Below, in pieces: positions 27,674 to 35,460 of a stretch of 64,000 nt of DNA. Source of the stretch: Intestinibacter bartlettii (GTDB lineage: Bacteria; Bacillota; Clostridia; Peptostreptococcales; Peptostreptococcaceae). The number at the start of each line of letters is the position of its first letter. The first letter of the stretch is position 1. Under the pieces are notes generated by a model. The model searched no databases. It was not told the origin of the DNA and was given only the letters and a program-made list of their open reading frames with translations. The position numbers and the translations under genes were made by a program. The stretch lies in assembly GCF_000154445.1 (NCBI RefSeq), contig NZ_DS499567.1. One strand, given 5' to 3'.

Positions 27674-28966
27674 TTATGTTAAAATAAGAGAAGTTGAAGT
27701 TTTTTCTAAATTTTCTATTTGATTTTCTTTATTTATTTCTTTAAAAATAATTTTTGGGTCAGATCCATATACATTTTCACATAAATAATCTTGACCAACT
27801 AATTTTACTAGATTTACAATTTTTTGCATATAATCATAATCATCAAGGTAGAAAATGATTATTTGAGATTTTTCAAGATTAATTAATTCAGTTAATATAT
27901 CTTTGTCAGTTATATCTAAGGAGTGGCCATAAAAATATATATTAGTTGAAAATTTATCACTACATATTGATTTGTTAAAAATTAAATTATTTTCTTTTAT
28001 TTTTTCAAGCCATTTTTTATATTCACAACCAGTTTTTTTATAGATTCGTTGAAAGTATTTTTTAAATTGGATAAAGTCAAGTTCAATATCTTTATCTGAG
28101 GAATCAAGATATTCGTCAATTCCAAGAACCATATTATTTGTTTCAAAATTATTATTTTTATTTGCTTTTCCATGTATATAGTCACATTCAGTATTGTTAG
28201 AATAAAAATTTTCAAATGTAGATGTATAATTAAAACTTATCAAGTGATTTATATGATTTATATTATTTATATCATCTAATTGTTTATTTATTTTTATATT
28301 TTCTTTAACTACATAATCTAGATAAATTTCTAAACATCTAATAAGTTTGTTTAATTCCATATTTAGTTCTGAAATTACTTTTTTTGAATTAGATGAGCAA
28401 AAAAAGTGGTTTTCTATATTTGAATAATTATGCCCTGATTTCATAATGTCTTCATATTCTAATATAGTATTAATCTCTCCTTTTGACTTAAGTCTATCGC
28501 TTATTTTTTTAATAATTTCTTTACTAATTTGATAAAGTGCTTGATTATCAGTATATTTTCTATTACCAACAGTTAATTTTAAGTTATCTTCATTATAATT
28601 CTTTAAATATTCTAAAGATTTTACTACTTTAGTAATTTCACTTTCAAAATCAATCCAGTTATCACCTCGAAGTTCATTACTTTGGATACATTTTTCAAAA
28701 TATTTAATCCAAAAATTATCTGATGATAGTTCAATTATTTCTTTTATTAATTTATCATTTTTGTTTAATTCAGATATTTTTAATATATAATCTTGGATAT
28801 CAGGATGAAGTTTTTTGAAATTTTCAGCATATTTGTAATTATTAATTGTTTGTGCATCCCCATTAAAAAAAACATTAATATATGTTATAAATCCTAAAAA
28901 ATCTTTGTAACTAGTTGGCAAATTGTGTGCTAAATCAAATCCATTTCCTATAACTAATATATTCAT
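27674..28966 (-). CDS. AbiH-family abortive infection protein
   Basis: A 430-residue protein of the AbiH family (PF14253), first known from lactococcal phage-resistance plasmids. The N-terminal MNILVIGNGFDLAHNLPTSYKDFL is the family signature. A central SFNYTSTFENFY, a YIHGKANK segment and a C-terminal YFYGHSLDITDKDIL also fit. The mechanism of AbiH is not established. Expressed members stop phage spread, probably by harming the infected cell. AGGAGG is well spaced before the ATG. It is a single-gene unit 16 bases from the end of the IS66 remnant, typical of a defence gene carried on mobile DNA. Confidence 0.88.
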   Translation of the reverse strand: MNILVIGNGFDLAHNLPTSYKDFLGFITYINVFFNGDAQTINNYKYAENFKKLHPDIQDYILKISELNKNDKLIKEIIELSSDNFWIKYFEKCIQSNELRGDNWIDFESEITKVVKSLEYLKNYNEDNLKLTVGNRKYTDNQALYQISKEIIKKISDRLKSKGEINTILEYEDIMKSGHNYSNIENHFFCSSNSKKVISELNMELNKLIRCLEIYLDYVVKENIKINKQLDDINNINHINHLISFNYTSTFENFYSNNTECDYIHGKANKNNNFETNNMVLGIDEYLDSSDKDIELDFIQFKKYFQRIYKKTGCEYKKWLEKIKENNLIFNKSICSDKFSTNIYFYGHSLDITDKDILTELINLEKSQIIIFYLDDYDYMQKIVNLVKLVGQDYLCENVYGSDPKIIFKEINKENQIENLEKTSTSLILT

Positions 28967-29319
28967 TGGTATTCCTCCTATTAAAGATAATTTTCTATAT
29001 TATACCATATATTGTAATAAAATAAAATGTATGGTATGTTTAAGTAAGAATATATTTAGAAAGGTATAAGGAATAATTTTATTTTGTACACCACCCAAGT
29101 CCTAGACCACCCATCTAGGGCTTTCCCACTCAACAACCAACATTCCACCCAAAACCAAAAAAAACATCCACCCACCCACGAAAAATCGCCAATATAAAAA
29201 AATAATTGACATAAAATTCAAAAAATATAAAAAATTTAAACTTTTAAATAGAAAAAAGAAGGAAAACATAACTAATTGTAGAATTATATAATAAAATAAG
29301 AAAGAAAGGAAAGATGCGT
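28967..29319. other. Divergent intergenic region with C-rich patch
   Basis: The gap between the minus-strand abiH gene and the plus-strand zinc-motif gene. It holds a strikingly C-rich, G-poor patch at about 29090-29182 with repeated CCACCCA motifs, then an A/T-rich part with TTGACA at 29206-29211 and TATAAA at 29226-29231. These could be a poorly spaced promoter for the plus-strand gene. No open frame is convincing. Confidence 0.5.
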
Positions 29320-30519
29320 ATGATTATTCATGAGAAATTGGCGCATTTAAGTCAAAAAGAAATTATAGAGCTTATGGACAAGTATTATCACAAAGGTGTT
29401 AGAGTGAAAAAGTTAGTCGAGGATTACAAAGTCGACTGTCAACCAAATGATCTACACAAGTATTTTCCACCGATAGTGCTTGATAGACAATGTCCAGTCT
29501 GTGGTGAGAATTTTCTTAAGAAGAGACCTTCTAGGACTGAGATTGAAAATTGGGGAAATCCATACAGAGAAAAAGAGGCGAAAAAAGCTTATTGTCCTTG
29601 TTGTGGTCATATTGACGATGAAATATGTGGTTGTGATGCATGTTTGGAAAAGAGAAATAAAGAGTATATCAAAAGAGAGACTGAATTGGAAAAGATGGCT
29701 AACGAGATTAAAATCGAGCTTGAAAAATCTTATACTGGCAAGGTTTGTGTTGATGAACTTGATTTTAAAGATAGGGTTTATTTGGCGAGTTTGTTGGGAC
29801 ATGCGCTGAGCGAGGATACTAGTGTTATCAAGAGTCTGAGCGAGTGTGATAATCCTTGTAGTTGCCTGGCTGATGGTGATATGGATGAGAGAATTATTGA
29901 TTATCTTCTGAAGCGAAATATCATAATTATCGATATAAATTCTTTGAAATATGCACTTAAACATGGTGAGGATGAGAACCGATTTATGCGTTATAAGCTA
30001 AATGTCGAAATTGATGATAATAATATTGATACTTTACAAGAATTGATGAATCCTAAGATTGATTTTAGTGATGGAAAGAATATTTTAGAGGGGTATAATC
30101 TTTGGAAAGAGGTTGCGATTAATGATTGTATGGCATTTCTGGTGAATGAGATAGCAAAGAAAAATGTTGAATTTTGTCCAGTTAAAAAGACAGAGATTAT
30201 GATGGATAGCATGCTGAAGCATTTTTCGATTCGCCAAGTACAATATATAATTTATAAAAGTGTTAATGAAGTTTCTAAGGTATATCTTAAAAATAAGTTT
30301 AATAGAGAGAGTTTTCCAGATATAGTTTTCAGAAGAATGATATTTTGGGATTCGTGCATGACTTATAGAGAGTCTGAAGTGGCAGAGTATAGAGGCGGCA
30401 AAAAGTTTTCGTACAATAACTTGCATGGAGTATTGTTTTTCAAGGTTTTGGGACTTTGGGATAAGGGGCTTAGATGTGTGCCAAATATTAAGATTATAAA
30501 GGAGTGTGTAAGGAAATAA
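29320..30519 (+). CDS. Protein of unknown function with cysteine-rich zinc-ribbon-like region
   Basis: A 399-residue protein I do not recognise. An N-terminal helical part (KLAHLSQKEIIELMDKYY, HKGVRVKKLVEDYKV) resembles a helix-turn-helix. It is followed by C58-x2-C61, a CPCCGH group near 92-96 and a C-G-C-D-A-C group at 103-108, probably binding zinc. The rest is helical with no known motif; near the C-terminus is RRMIFWDSCMTYRESEVAEY. I take the ATG at 29320 because AAAGGA is nine bases before it; the ATG at 29314 is too close. Neighbours are phage-like, so a regulatory or replication-linked role is possible but unproven. Confidence 0.6.
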   Translation: MIIHEKLAHLSQKEIIELMDKYYHKGVRVKKLVEDYKVDCQPNDLHKYFPPIVLDRQCPVCGENFLKKRPSRTEIENWGNPYREKEAKKAYCPCCGHIDDEICGCDACLEKRNKEYIKRETELEKMANEIKIELEKSYTGKVCVDELDFKDRVYLASLLGHALSEDTSVIKSLSECDNPCSCLADGDMDERIIDYLLKRNIIIIDINSLKYALKHGEDENRFMRYKLNVEIDDNNIDTLQELMNPKIDFSDGKNILEGYNLWKEVAINDCMAFLVNEIAKKNVEFCPVKKTEIMMDSMLKHFSIRQVQYIIYKSVNEVSKVYLKNKFNRESFPDIVFRRMIFWDSCMTYRESEVAEYRGGKKFSYNNLHGVLFFKVLGLWDKGLRCVPNIKIIKECVRK

Positions 30520-30542
30520 ATAAAATTTAAAGGAGATAGAGG

Positions 30543-30578
30543 ATGTTTTATACAGAATCAGATAGCGAGAGGGATTAA
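30543..30578 (+). CDS. Possible 11-codon small ORF
   Basis: An ATG with AAGGAG seven bases before it opens an 11-codon frame, MFYTESDSERD, ending in the first arm of a terminator hairpin. It follows the zinc-motif gene by 23 bases. The ribosome site is as good as that of real genes here, but so short a frame may be a gene remnant or chance. Confidence 0.3.
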   Translation: MFYTESDSERD

Positions 30579-30618
30579 AAACCACCGAATTCTAGAGAGA
30601 GGATTTTGGTGGTTTTTT
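30577..30618 (+). terminator. Intrinsic terminator after zinc-motif gene
   Basis: AAAACCACC (30577-30585) pairs with GGTGGTTTT (30608-30616), followed by a T-run. Confidence 0.75.
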
Positions 30619-30883
30619 CATTATGCGTAAATTTTTGTATAAATATGTATAATAATGTAAAATCAGGCGACATATGACGACATCTGCTAGAATTTGAATT
30701 ACGAAAAAGTTCGTAAACTAATGAAAAATATTTGCAATGATGCTACAATTTAATTAATAAAATTACAAATAATATATAAATGTGATTTTATTAGTCAAAT
30801 TTGTTATAACAAAGATTTATAGCTTTTGTCGTTGGCTATCAATGACTACAATAATTTATGGTTATGAAAGGGAGGAATTTTGT
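30619..30883 (+). other. Upstream region of the first Mor-like regulator
   Basis: About 265 bases with no accepted gene. The reading frame of the regulator is open back to 30782, but its ribosome site (GGGAGGA, 30870-30876) belongs to the ATG at 30884. The segment is therefore leader or promoter DNA. No clear -35/-10 pair was identified. Confidence 0.5.
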
Positions 30884-31309
30884 ATGGAAAACAATAATAA
30901 TTTTTTTAATTTTGATGATGAAAATACTTTTATGGTAATAATGACATTTATCAAACAAATTGTCGGTGATGATGCGATAAAAGAGATTTTATGGGATGAA
31001 TCAATGAAAGATATAGATATTGAGGAATTGATAAATAGCACAGATCTAGAAATTCCATATGATGAAGTTCCTTTGATAATGAATATATTTTGTAAGATTG
31101 ATTTAAGAGAAGCGATAAGATTTATGAAAACTTATACAGGCAAGGCATCTTATGTTGCAGGTTGGGATGCAATTATTAAAAGACAACGCGATAAAAAAAT
31201 CGTTGAGCTCTATAGGGGTAATATGGATATTAGGGAGATTGCGAGAATGTATGAGATTAGTGTGAGGAGAGTTTATCAAATAATAAGTAGATATAATAGA
31301 ATGGCTTGA
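30884..31309 (+). CDS. Mor-like helix-turn-helix regulator (first)
   Basis: A 141-residue protein. The N-terminal part is acidic (MENNNNFFNFDDENTFM, then a DIDIEELINSTDLEIP stretch) and contains a region similar to the dimerisation part of Mor/C activators. The C-terminus carries a clear HTH: RQRDKKIVELYRGNMDIREIARMYEISVRRVYQIISRY. This arrangement is typical of small phage-related activators in Bacillota. The start is set by GGGAGGA eight bases upstream. It faces the minus-strand replication module and, with the second regulator at 37923, brackets it. Confidence 0.7.
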   Translation: MENNNNFFNFDDENTFMVIMTFIKQIVGDDAIKEILWDESMKDIDIEELINSTDLEIPYDEVPLIMNIFCKIDLREAIRFMKTYTGKASYVAGWDAIIKRQRDKKIVELYRGNMDIREIARMYEISVRRVYQIISRYNRMA

Positions 31310-31328
31310 TGGATTGAAGGATAAATAC

Positions 31329-31366
31329 ATCCCCCTTCGAATAAACTAAACCGAGGGGGGATTTTT
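31329..31366 (+). promoter_or_regulatory. Hairpin with the next gene's ribosome site in its 3' arm
   Basis: ATCCCCCTTCG (31329-31339) can pair with CGAGGGGGGAT (31352-31362), then five T's follow. The 3' arm is also the Shine-Dalgarno (GAGGGGGG) of the gene starting at 31369. The structure can act as a terminator for the upstream regulator gene and as a lock on translation of the next one. Confidence 0.6.
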
Positions 31367-31368
31367 AT

Positions 31369-32436
31369 ATGAAAAACAAAAGTATAATTATTATGACGAT
31401 ATTGTCGCTGGTCTTGGTTGTTGGGTGTTGTTATCATCAACAATATATGATGAACTGTAACTATGATATGCCAGTAAGTGAATGTCCTGCTATGGTGACT
31501 AACTCAAATGTTAAAGATGGTGACTATATGTATTACTGTGTTTATGAGTCAATTTACAAGGTGAATGTACATACGAAGAAGTCATCGCTGGTGTATAAGA
31601 GTGACAAATTGTACTGGTATTACAATCTTGATGTTAAAGATGGATGGATTTATGGTACAGCAAAAACTGTTGAAGGCACTGATATAGAGAGTCCGTATAT
31701 TTTCAGAGTTCGAACTAATGGTAAAGATGCCGAGCTTTTGACAAAAGGGATAAATCCAATCATTTATAAAGGAAGTATCTATTATCAAAAGTTGGACTTT
31801 CCAGAAGAGGATGAGGAATATTACTGCAAGTCGCTCGGCATACATAAGATGTCTTTGTCTGGAAAAAATGATGTATGTATAAATGATTCAGAATATATTT
31901 CGCAATTTACTATTTACAATTCGAATATTTACTATATTGATGTGGATTACACTGGGAATCGAGATTATTATGAAGAGTACTATTCTTTGAAAAGCATGGA
32001 TATGAACGGTGACTCACAAAAGACTATATTTGAGGGAGAGAAAGATAGTATTATAAATGGATTGGTGGCATATTCAGATGATATCTATTTTAATCAAGAT
32101 GATTGTATTTATAAGATAAAGATCGGTTGTAGTGAAAAGAAACTGGTTTTACAATATTCAAGTATTATGCAAATTTCTGATGGTTATATGTACTATATTG
32201 ACATGTTAGAAGATGAGGGAGTTTTTATAATGAATCTTAATGATAAAACGAGAACTTGTTTAATGGAAGTTGCCTATGGGGTGGAAGAATTGCAAATAAG
32301 TAATGGTTATATTATTTATTCAGATGGATATGAATCTGCAGATGAGAATGAGAGATCTCCTTATAATATGGCTAAATATTTTTGTAAGTTGGACGGAAAG
32401 GATAGGGTTTTATTGAAGGGATATGTTCGCACTTAA
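31369..32436 (+). CDS. Lipoprotein with DUF5050-like propeller domain
   Basis: A 355-residue secreted protein. The N-terminal signal ends in a lipobox, VVGC, with the lipidated cysteine at residue 20. The mature part is a series of YIYY/IYYQ-type blades (YIFRVRTNGKDAELL, GSIYYQKLDF, SNIYYIDVD, DGYMYYIDM) typical of DUF5050 beta-propeller-like surface proteins. No catalytic motif is seen. Its translation may be gated by the hairpin overlapping its ribosome site. It is probably exposed on the outer membrane face of the cell. A bidirectional terminator follows. Confidence 0.72.
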   Translation: MKNKSIIIMTILSLVLVVGCCYHQQYMMNCNYDMPVSECPAMVTNSNVKDGDYMYYCVYESIYKVNVHTKKSSLVYKSDKLYWYYNLDVKDGWIYGTAKTVEGTDIESPYIFRVRTNGKDAELLTKGINPIIYKGSIYYQKLDFPEEDEEYYCKSLGIHKMSLSGKNDVCINDSEYISQFTIYNSNIYYIDVDYTGNRDYYEEYYSLKSMDMNGDSQKTIFEGEKDSIINGLVAYSDDIYFNQDDCIYKIKIGCSEKKLVLQYSSIMQISDGYMYYIDMLEDEGVFIMNLNDKTRTCLMEVAYGVEELQISNGYIIYSDGYESADENERSPYNMAKYFCKLDGKDRVLLKGYVRT

Positions 32437-32452
32437 ATAAATTTGTTCAAAT

Positions 32453-32495
32453 AAAATATAATGGGTCATTTTGATCCATTATATTTTATTTTTTG
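32453..32495. terminator. Bidirectional intrinsic terminator
   Basis: A 16-bp stem (32453-32468 with 32472-32487, one G-U) with a three-base loop lies between convergent genes. T-runs flank it on both strands. Confidence 0.8.
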
Positions 32496-32509
32496 TACCA
32501 CAAAACTAT

Positions 32510-33373
32510 CTATTTATATTTTTCCACGTATTTTGCGTGTGTCGTGATATAATAACCAGATTTCAACTTATACATATCAGTGCCATTTCGTTTTATAAGT
32601 TGTGAAACTGTGAAAACTTCACCACAAAGGGCGATTCCGGCGATGCTGGAGTTTTTGAAGTCGGGCGTTTTGTGGTAGTTGACATCGTGGATGATTTTTA
32701 TCATTTTTGGGATGTCGGCGTATTGCTCGCCATTGCCTTGATTATTACTGCCTGTGCTATTGCCTGAATCGGATTTTGCATTGTCACTGATTTTCTTGTT
32801 ATAATTCGGCGATGTGCAGTTTATTATGTCATTTACTGTGATTTTCCCTTGTTTTAAATTATCACAATCAATCTTAAATTGTTGCATCTTGTCTGGATTT
32901 TTGACCATATAAATAGGGCAGAGTTTGTATTTTTTGCCGACGACGTCTGTATGAGTGATGATGTCTTTTTTACAATTGAGATTTTTATAGCTGCAAAGCC
33001 ACGCACAAAGGTGGACCATGCTTTTGTATGTCGCATCTGTGTAGTGGTTGTCGCTGCCTGTTGTTGCGACTTCGATTGCGATTGCGTATGAATTTGCGCT
33101 GTTTGTCGCATAACATATTTCATTAGTCGGAATCAGTTGGTATATCTCGCCTCCAAGTCCAATTACATAGTGCGAAGATGCAAAGATATATCTGTTGCCA
33201 ATTTTGCATCCATTTGCAACGACGTTGTTAAAATATGAGACAGTCTTGTCACCATCGACATCTGGCTTGCCAGTGTAGTGGATGGCGATTTTTGTAGCAG
33301 ATAGGGGAACACCAGGTCTGCCATATTTGTTTCTTTTTTGCCATTTTTCGATTACATTAGGTTTTTTTATCAT
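32510..33373 (-). CDS. N-acetylmuramoyl-L-alanine amidase (Amidase_2) with SH3-like tail
   Basis: A 287-residue peptidoglycan amidase. Zinc ligands are visible as H32 (IAIHYTGK), H141 (ITHTDVVG) and C152 (KLCP), with E101 (IEVATTG) as the conserved acid. A low-complexity linker (about 195-220) leads to a C-terminal SH3-like wall-binding domain (YHKTPDFKNSSIAGIA to the end). No signal peptide is present, as in phage endolysins that depend on a holin. It is the last gene of the minus-strand replication module. No holin gene was recognised nearby. Confidence 0.88.
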   Translation of the reverse strand: MIKKPNVIEKWQKRNKYGRPGVPLSATKIAIHYTGKPDVDGDKTVSYFNNVVANGCKIGNRYIFASSHYVIGLGGEIYQLIPTNEICYATNSANSYAIAIEVATTGSDNHYTDATYKSMVHLCAWLCSYKNLNCKKDIITHTDVVGKKYKLCPIYMVKNPDKMQQFKIDCDNLKQGKITVNDIINCTSPNYNKKISDNAKSDSGNSTGSNNQGNGEQYADIPKMIKIIHDVNYHKTPDFKNSSIAGIALCGEVFTVSQLIKRNGTDMYKLKSGYYITTHAKYVEKYK

Positions 33374-33406
33374 ATTTCCTCCTTATTTAAGATAATTTGT
33401 AAAGGC

Positions 33407-33436
33407 TGAGCTAGTTTATATGATAAATCTAGCTCA
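33407..33436. other. Hairpin between ssb and amidase genes
   Basis: TGAGCTAG (33407-33414) and CTAGCTCA (33429-33436) form a perfect 8-bp stem. No long T-run follows on the minus strand, so it may modulate readthrough or stabilise the mRNA end rather than fully terminate. Confidence 0.45.
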
Positions 33437-33457
33437 TATGTATTAAGAGATTTTGTA

Positions 33458-34027
33458 CTAAAATGGGATTTCCTCGTCATCGATGCATGCTGTTAAGTTG
33501 GCTTGTGGATCGTTAGATAAAGTAGAATTACCATTGTCAACGCCAGAAGTATCAGCGCTATTGCCAGTAGCAGTACCAGAAGTATCTGCACCAGAAGCAT
33601 CAACACTTCCACCAGAAGTATCAGCAGCAGAATCACCGGCATTTCCACCAGAATTATCGCTTGAATTATTTCCAGAACTTCCATCACCATTTCCAGTATC
33701 AAGCCCATTTCCCTTAGGAATATTAAGCCTCATCAGCTTATGCACGACAATTTTGGCGAAGTTGCGGTTGTTCCCGTCGGAGTCGACATAGCGGTCGATG
33801 TGGAGACTGCCGCTTACTGCAATAAGGTAGCCTTTTTGGAAACAAGTTGAGAAGTATTCGGCTTGTTTGCCCCAAACTTCGACAGGAATAAAGTCGGTTA
33901 CAGTTTGATTGTCTTTTTTATAGCTGCGGTCGATGGCGATTGTGCCTTTTGAGATTGCTGTTCCTGAGCTGAAAAATTTAAGTTCTGGGTCGGATGTAAG
34001 CCTTCCAATTAGTGTAACTAGGTTCAT
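33458..34027 (-). CDS. ssb: Single-stranded DNA-binding protein with long repetitive linker
   Basis: A 189-residue SSB. The OB-fold (residues 1-105) begins MNLVTLIGRLTSDPELKFF and includes VEVWGKQAEYF and GSLHIDRYVDSDG. A linker of about 75 residues follows that is almost only G, S, N, D, A and T with recurring ADTSG units, and the protein ends in the canonical protein-docking tip DDEEIPF. The linker is repetitive and much richer in GC than the host DNA. Its place between the helicase and amidase genes suggests a phage- or plasmid-specific copy, not the housekeeping one. Confidence 0.92.
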   Translation of the reverse strand: MNLVTLIGRLTSDPELKFFSSGTAISKGTIAIDRSYKKDNQTVTDFIPVEVWGKQAEYFSTCFQKGYLIAVSGSLHIDRYVDSDGNNRNFAKIVVHKLMRLNIPKGNGLDTGNGDGSSGNNSSDNSGGNAGDSAADTSGGSVDASGADTSGTATGNSADTSGVDNGNSTLSNDPQANLTACIDDEEIPF

Positions 34028-34140
34028 AATTGTACCTCCTTATTTTTAAAAAAATATAATACCTAAAATTAAAATTTATAAATAATCGATTAAAATTTTG
34101 TATGATTTCTTAAACGTTGCTATCAAGCAAATTACTATTC

Positions 34141-35448
34141 TTAATCAAATGATTCTTGCTCATATGATGGCATATAGCCGAAGTCCTTTTTTAGCTCATT
34201 GCCTGTTTTGGTAAAGAATCTCTTGCGGGCAGTGTCGAATGTAAGCATTGTTTTGTAGCGGATTGAGCCTGTGATTCTGTTTTTTAGTACGAAGAGTTCA
34301 GTTTCGGGTTCTCTGCCTTCGCGTGATGCTTTTAGGACATAGTCGGCTAGGTTTGGGATTTCGCTGGCTCCTGATATTTCAAAGACGTGGGGTTCTTTGT
34401 TCATCATGGAGTTTTTGTTCGAATGTGCCACCAAGACTATGACTATCTTGTATTTTTTCGCCAGTCTTTTTAGTGATTTTACGGCAATTATCTGCTTTTC
34501 ATATTTGTCATTACCACTACAATCGAGTGTCATTAAGTTGTCAAGGACAAACAGTTTGACATTTTTCTTAGTCGCTAAATATTCAATTGCGTGGGAGATA
34601 TTGGCCTCATCTGCTTTTGCCTCTTTTGAATAAAAAAACAGTTTGTCATCAACCCATTGTGTTATCATTTCAAGCCCCTCATCCGAAACTTTTGCATACT
34701 TGCCCATATTACTTGTGTAATTTAGAAGATGTTGAGGATTTGCAACGGTTCTAGTGAACCAATCCATACACATTTCGTAAGTCAGCTCGCCTGAATATAA
34801 GAACGAGTTGAACCCATTACTAATAGCATTTGCAATGATTTGGTTCAAAAATGTACTCTTTCCGGCTCCAGGGCTACCTGTCAAAACAGTCAAAGTCCCA
34901 AAGTTCAGCCCATCGCCAAGCAAGGCATCAAGTCCTGCAAATCCTGTCAAAATTCCACCTCTTTGGACAGAAATAGAGACCTTGGATGCATTTACAACTA
35001 AATCTTCGGAGTTGGAATTGTCCAAAACCATGGATTTGAAATCTTCTGAGAAAGTTATAAGCGACTTTTGATCCATGGATTTTATGTTTTTCGATGTAGT
35101 CGCAAGCATTTCGTGGCCGCTTCGTTTCATCGAAAAATCCTTGACGATTCTGATATAATAGCTGATGTTTGATACTGATGGAACGACTGTCACCAAGCTT
35201 GTCAAATACGCTACTCCGCCGACTTTGTCCAATTGATCGTGATTTGTTAATTCGCTCGAAAGTGTGACTGGGTCTATTTTTTCGTTACGTTCATACAATT
35301 TTTGCATATGTTTGTAGATTATTTGGTGTTGTGGGTGAAAAAAGTCGTAAACAGACAAATTAAACTGATTACCCACCGAAACCAACTCCGGCTCAATTAA
35401 AATCGCCCCCAAAATACTTTGTTCCGCACCCAAGTTGTAAAGTGCCAT
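34141..35448 (-). CDS. DnaB-like replicative helicase
   Basis: A 435-residue DnaB-family helicase. The N-terminal domain (residues 1-105) starts NLGAEQSILGAILIEPELV, and the RecA-like domain has Walker A GSPGAGKST at 191-199, Walker B LFVLDNLM near 293-300 and KNRITG near the end. It is a little shorter than chromosomal DnaB and diverged in the linker region, as in phage or plasmid helicases. The gene starts 12 bases after the DnaD-like gene with a strong GGGGGG site, so the two are surely co-translated. They likely act together in loading at an element-specific origin. Confidence 0.92.
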   Translation of the reverse strand: MALYNLGAEQSILGAILIEPELVSVGNQFNLSVYDFFHPQHQIIYKHMQKLYERNEKIDPVTLSSELTNHDQLDKVGGVAYLTSLVTVVPSVSNISYYIRIVKDFSMKRSGHEMLATTSKNIKSMDQKSLITFSEDFKSMVLDNSNSEDLVVNASKVSISVQRGGILTGFAGLDALLGDGLNFGTLTVLTGSPGAGKSTFLNQIIANAISNGFNSFLYSGELTYEMCMDWFTRTVANPQHLLNYTSNMGKYAKVSDEGLEMITQWVDDKLFFYSKEAKADEANISHAIEYLATKKNVKLFVLDNLMTLDCSGNDKYEKQIIAVKSLKRLAKKYKIVIVLVAHSNKNSMMNKEPHVFEISGASEIPNLADYVLKASREGREPETELFVLKNRITGSIRYKTMLTFDTARKRFFTKTGNELKKDFGYMPSYEQESFD

Positions 35449-35460
35449 AAAAATCCCCCC

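Noticed and set aside
29452..29964. 170-codon minus-strand frame opposite the zinc-motif gene
   Set aside because: Antisense of a gene with consistent codon use and a good start; the minus frame has none.
33483..33791. Plus-strand PEVSA/PEASTLPPE-rich frame
   Set aside because: It is the antisense of the repetitive SSB linker, which has an intact OB-fold and C-terminal tip on the other strand.
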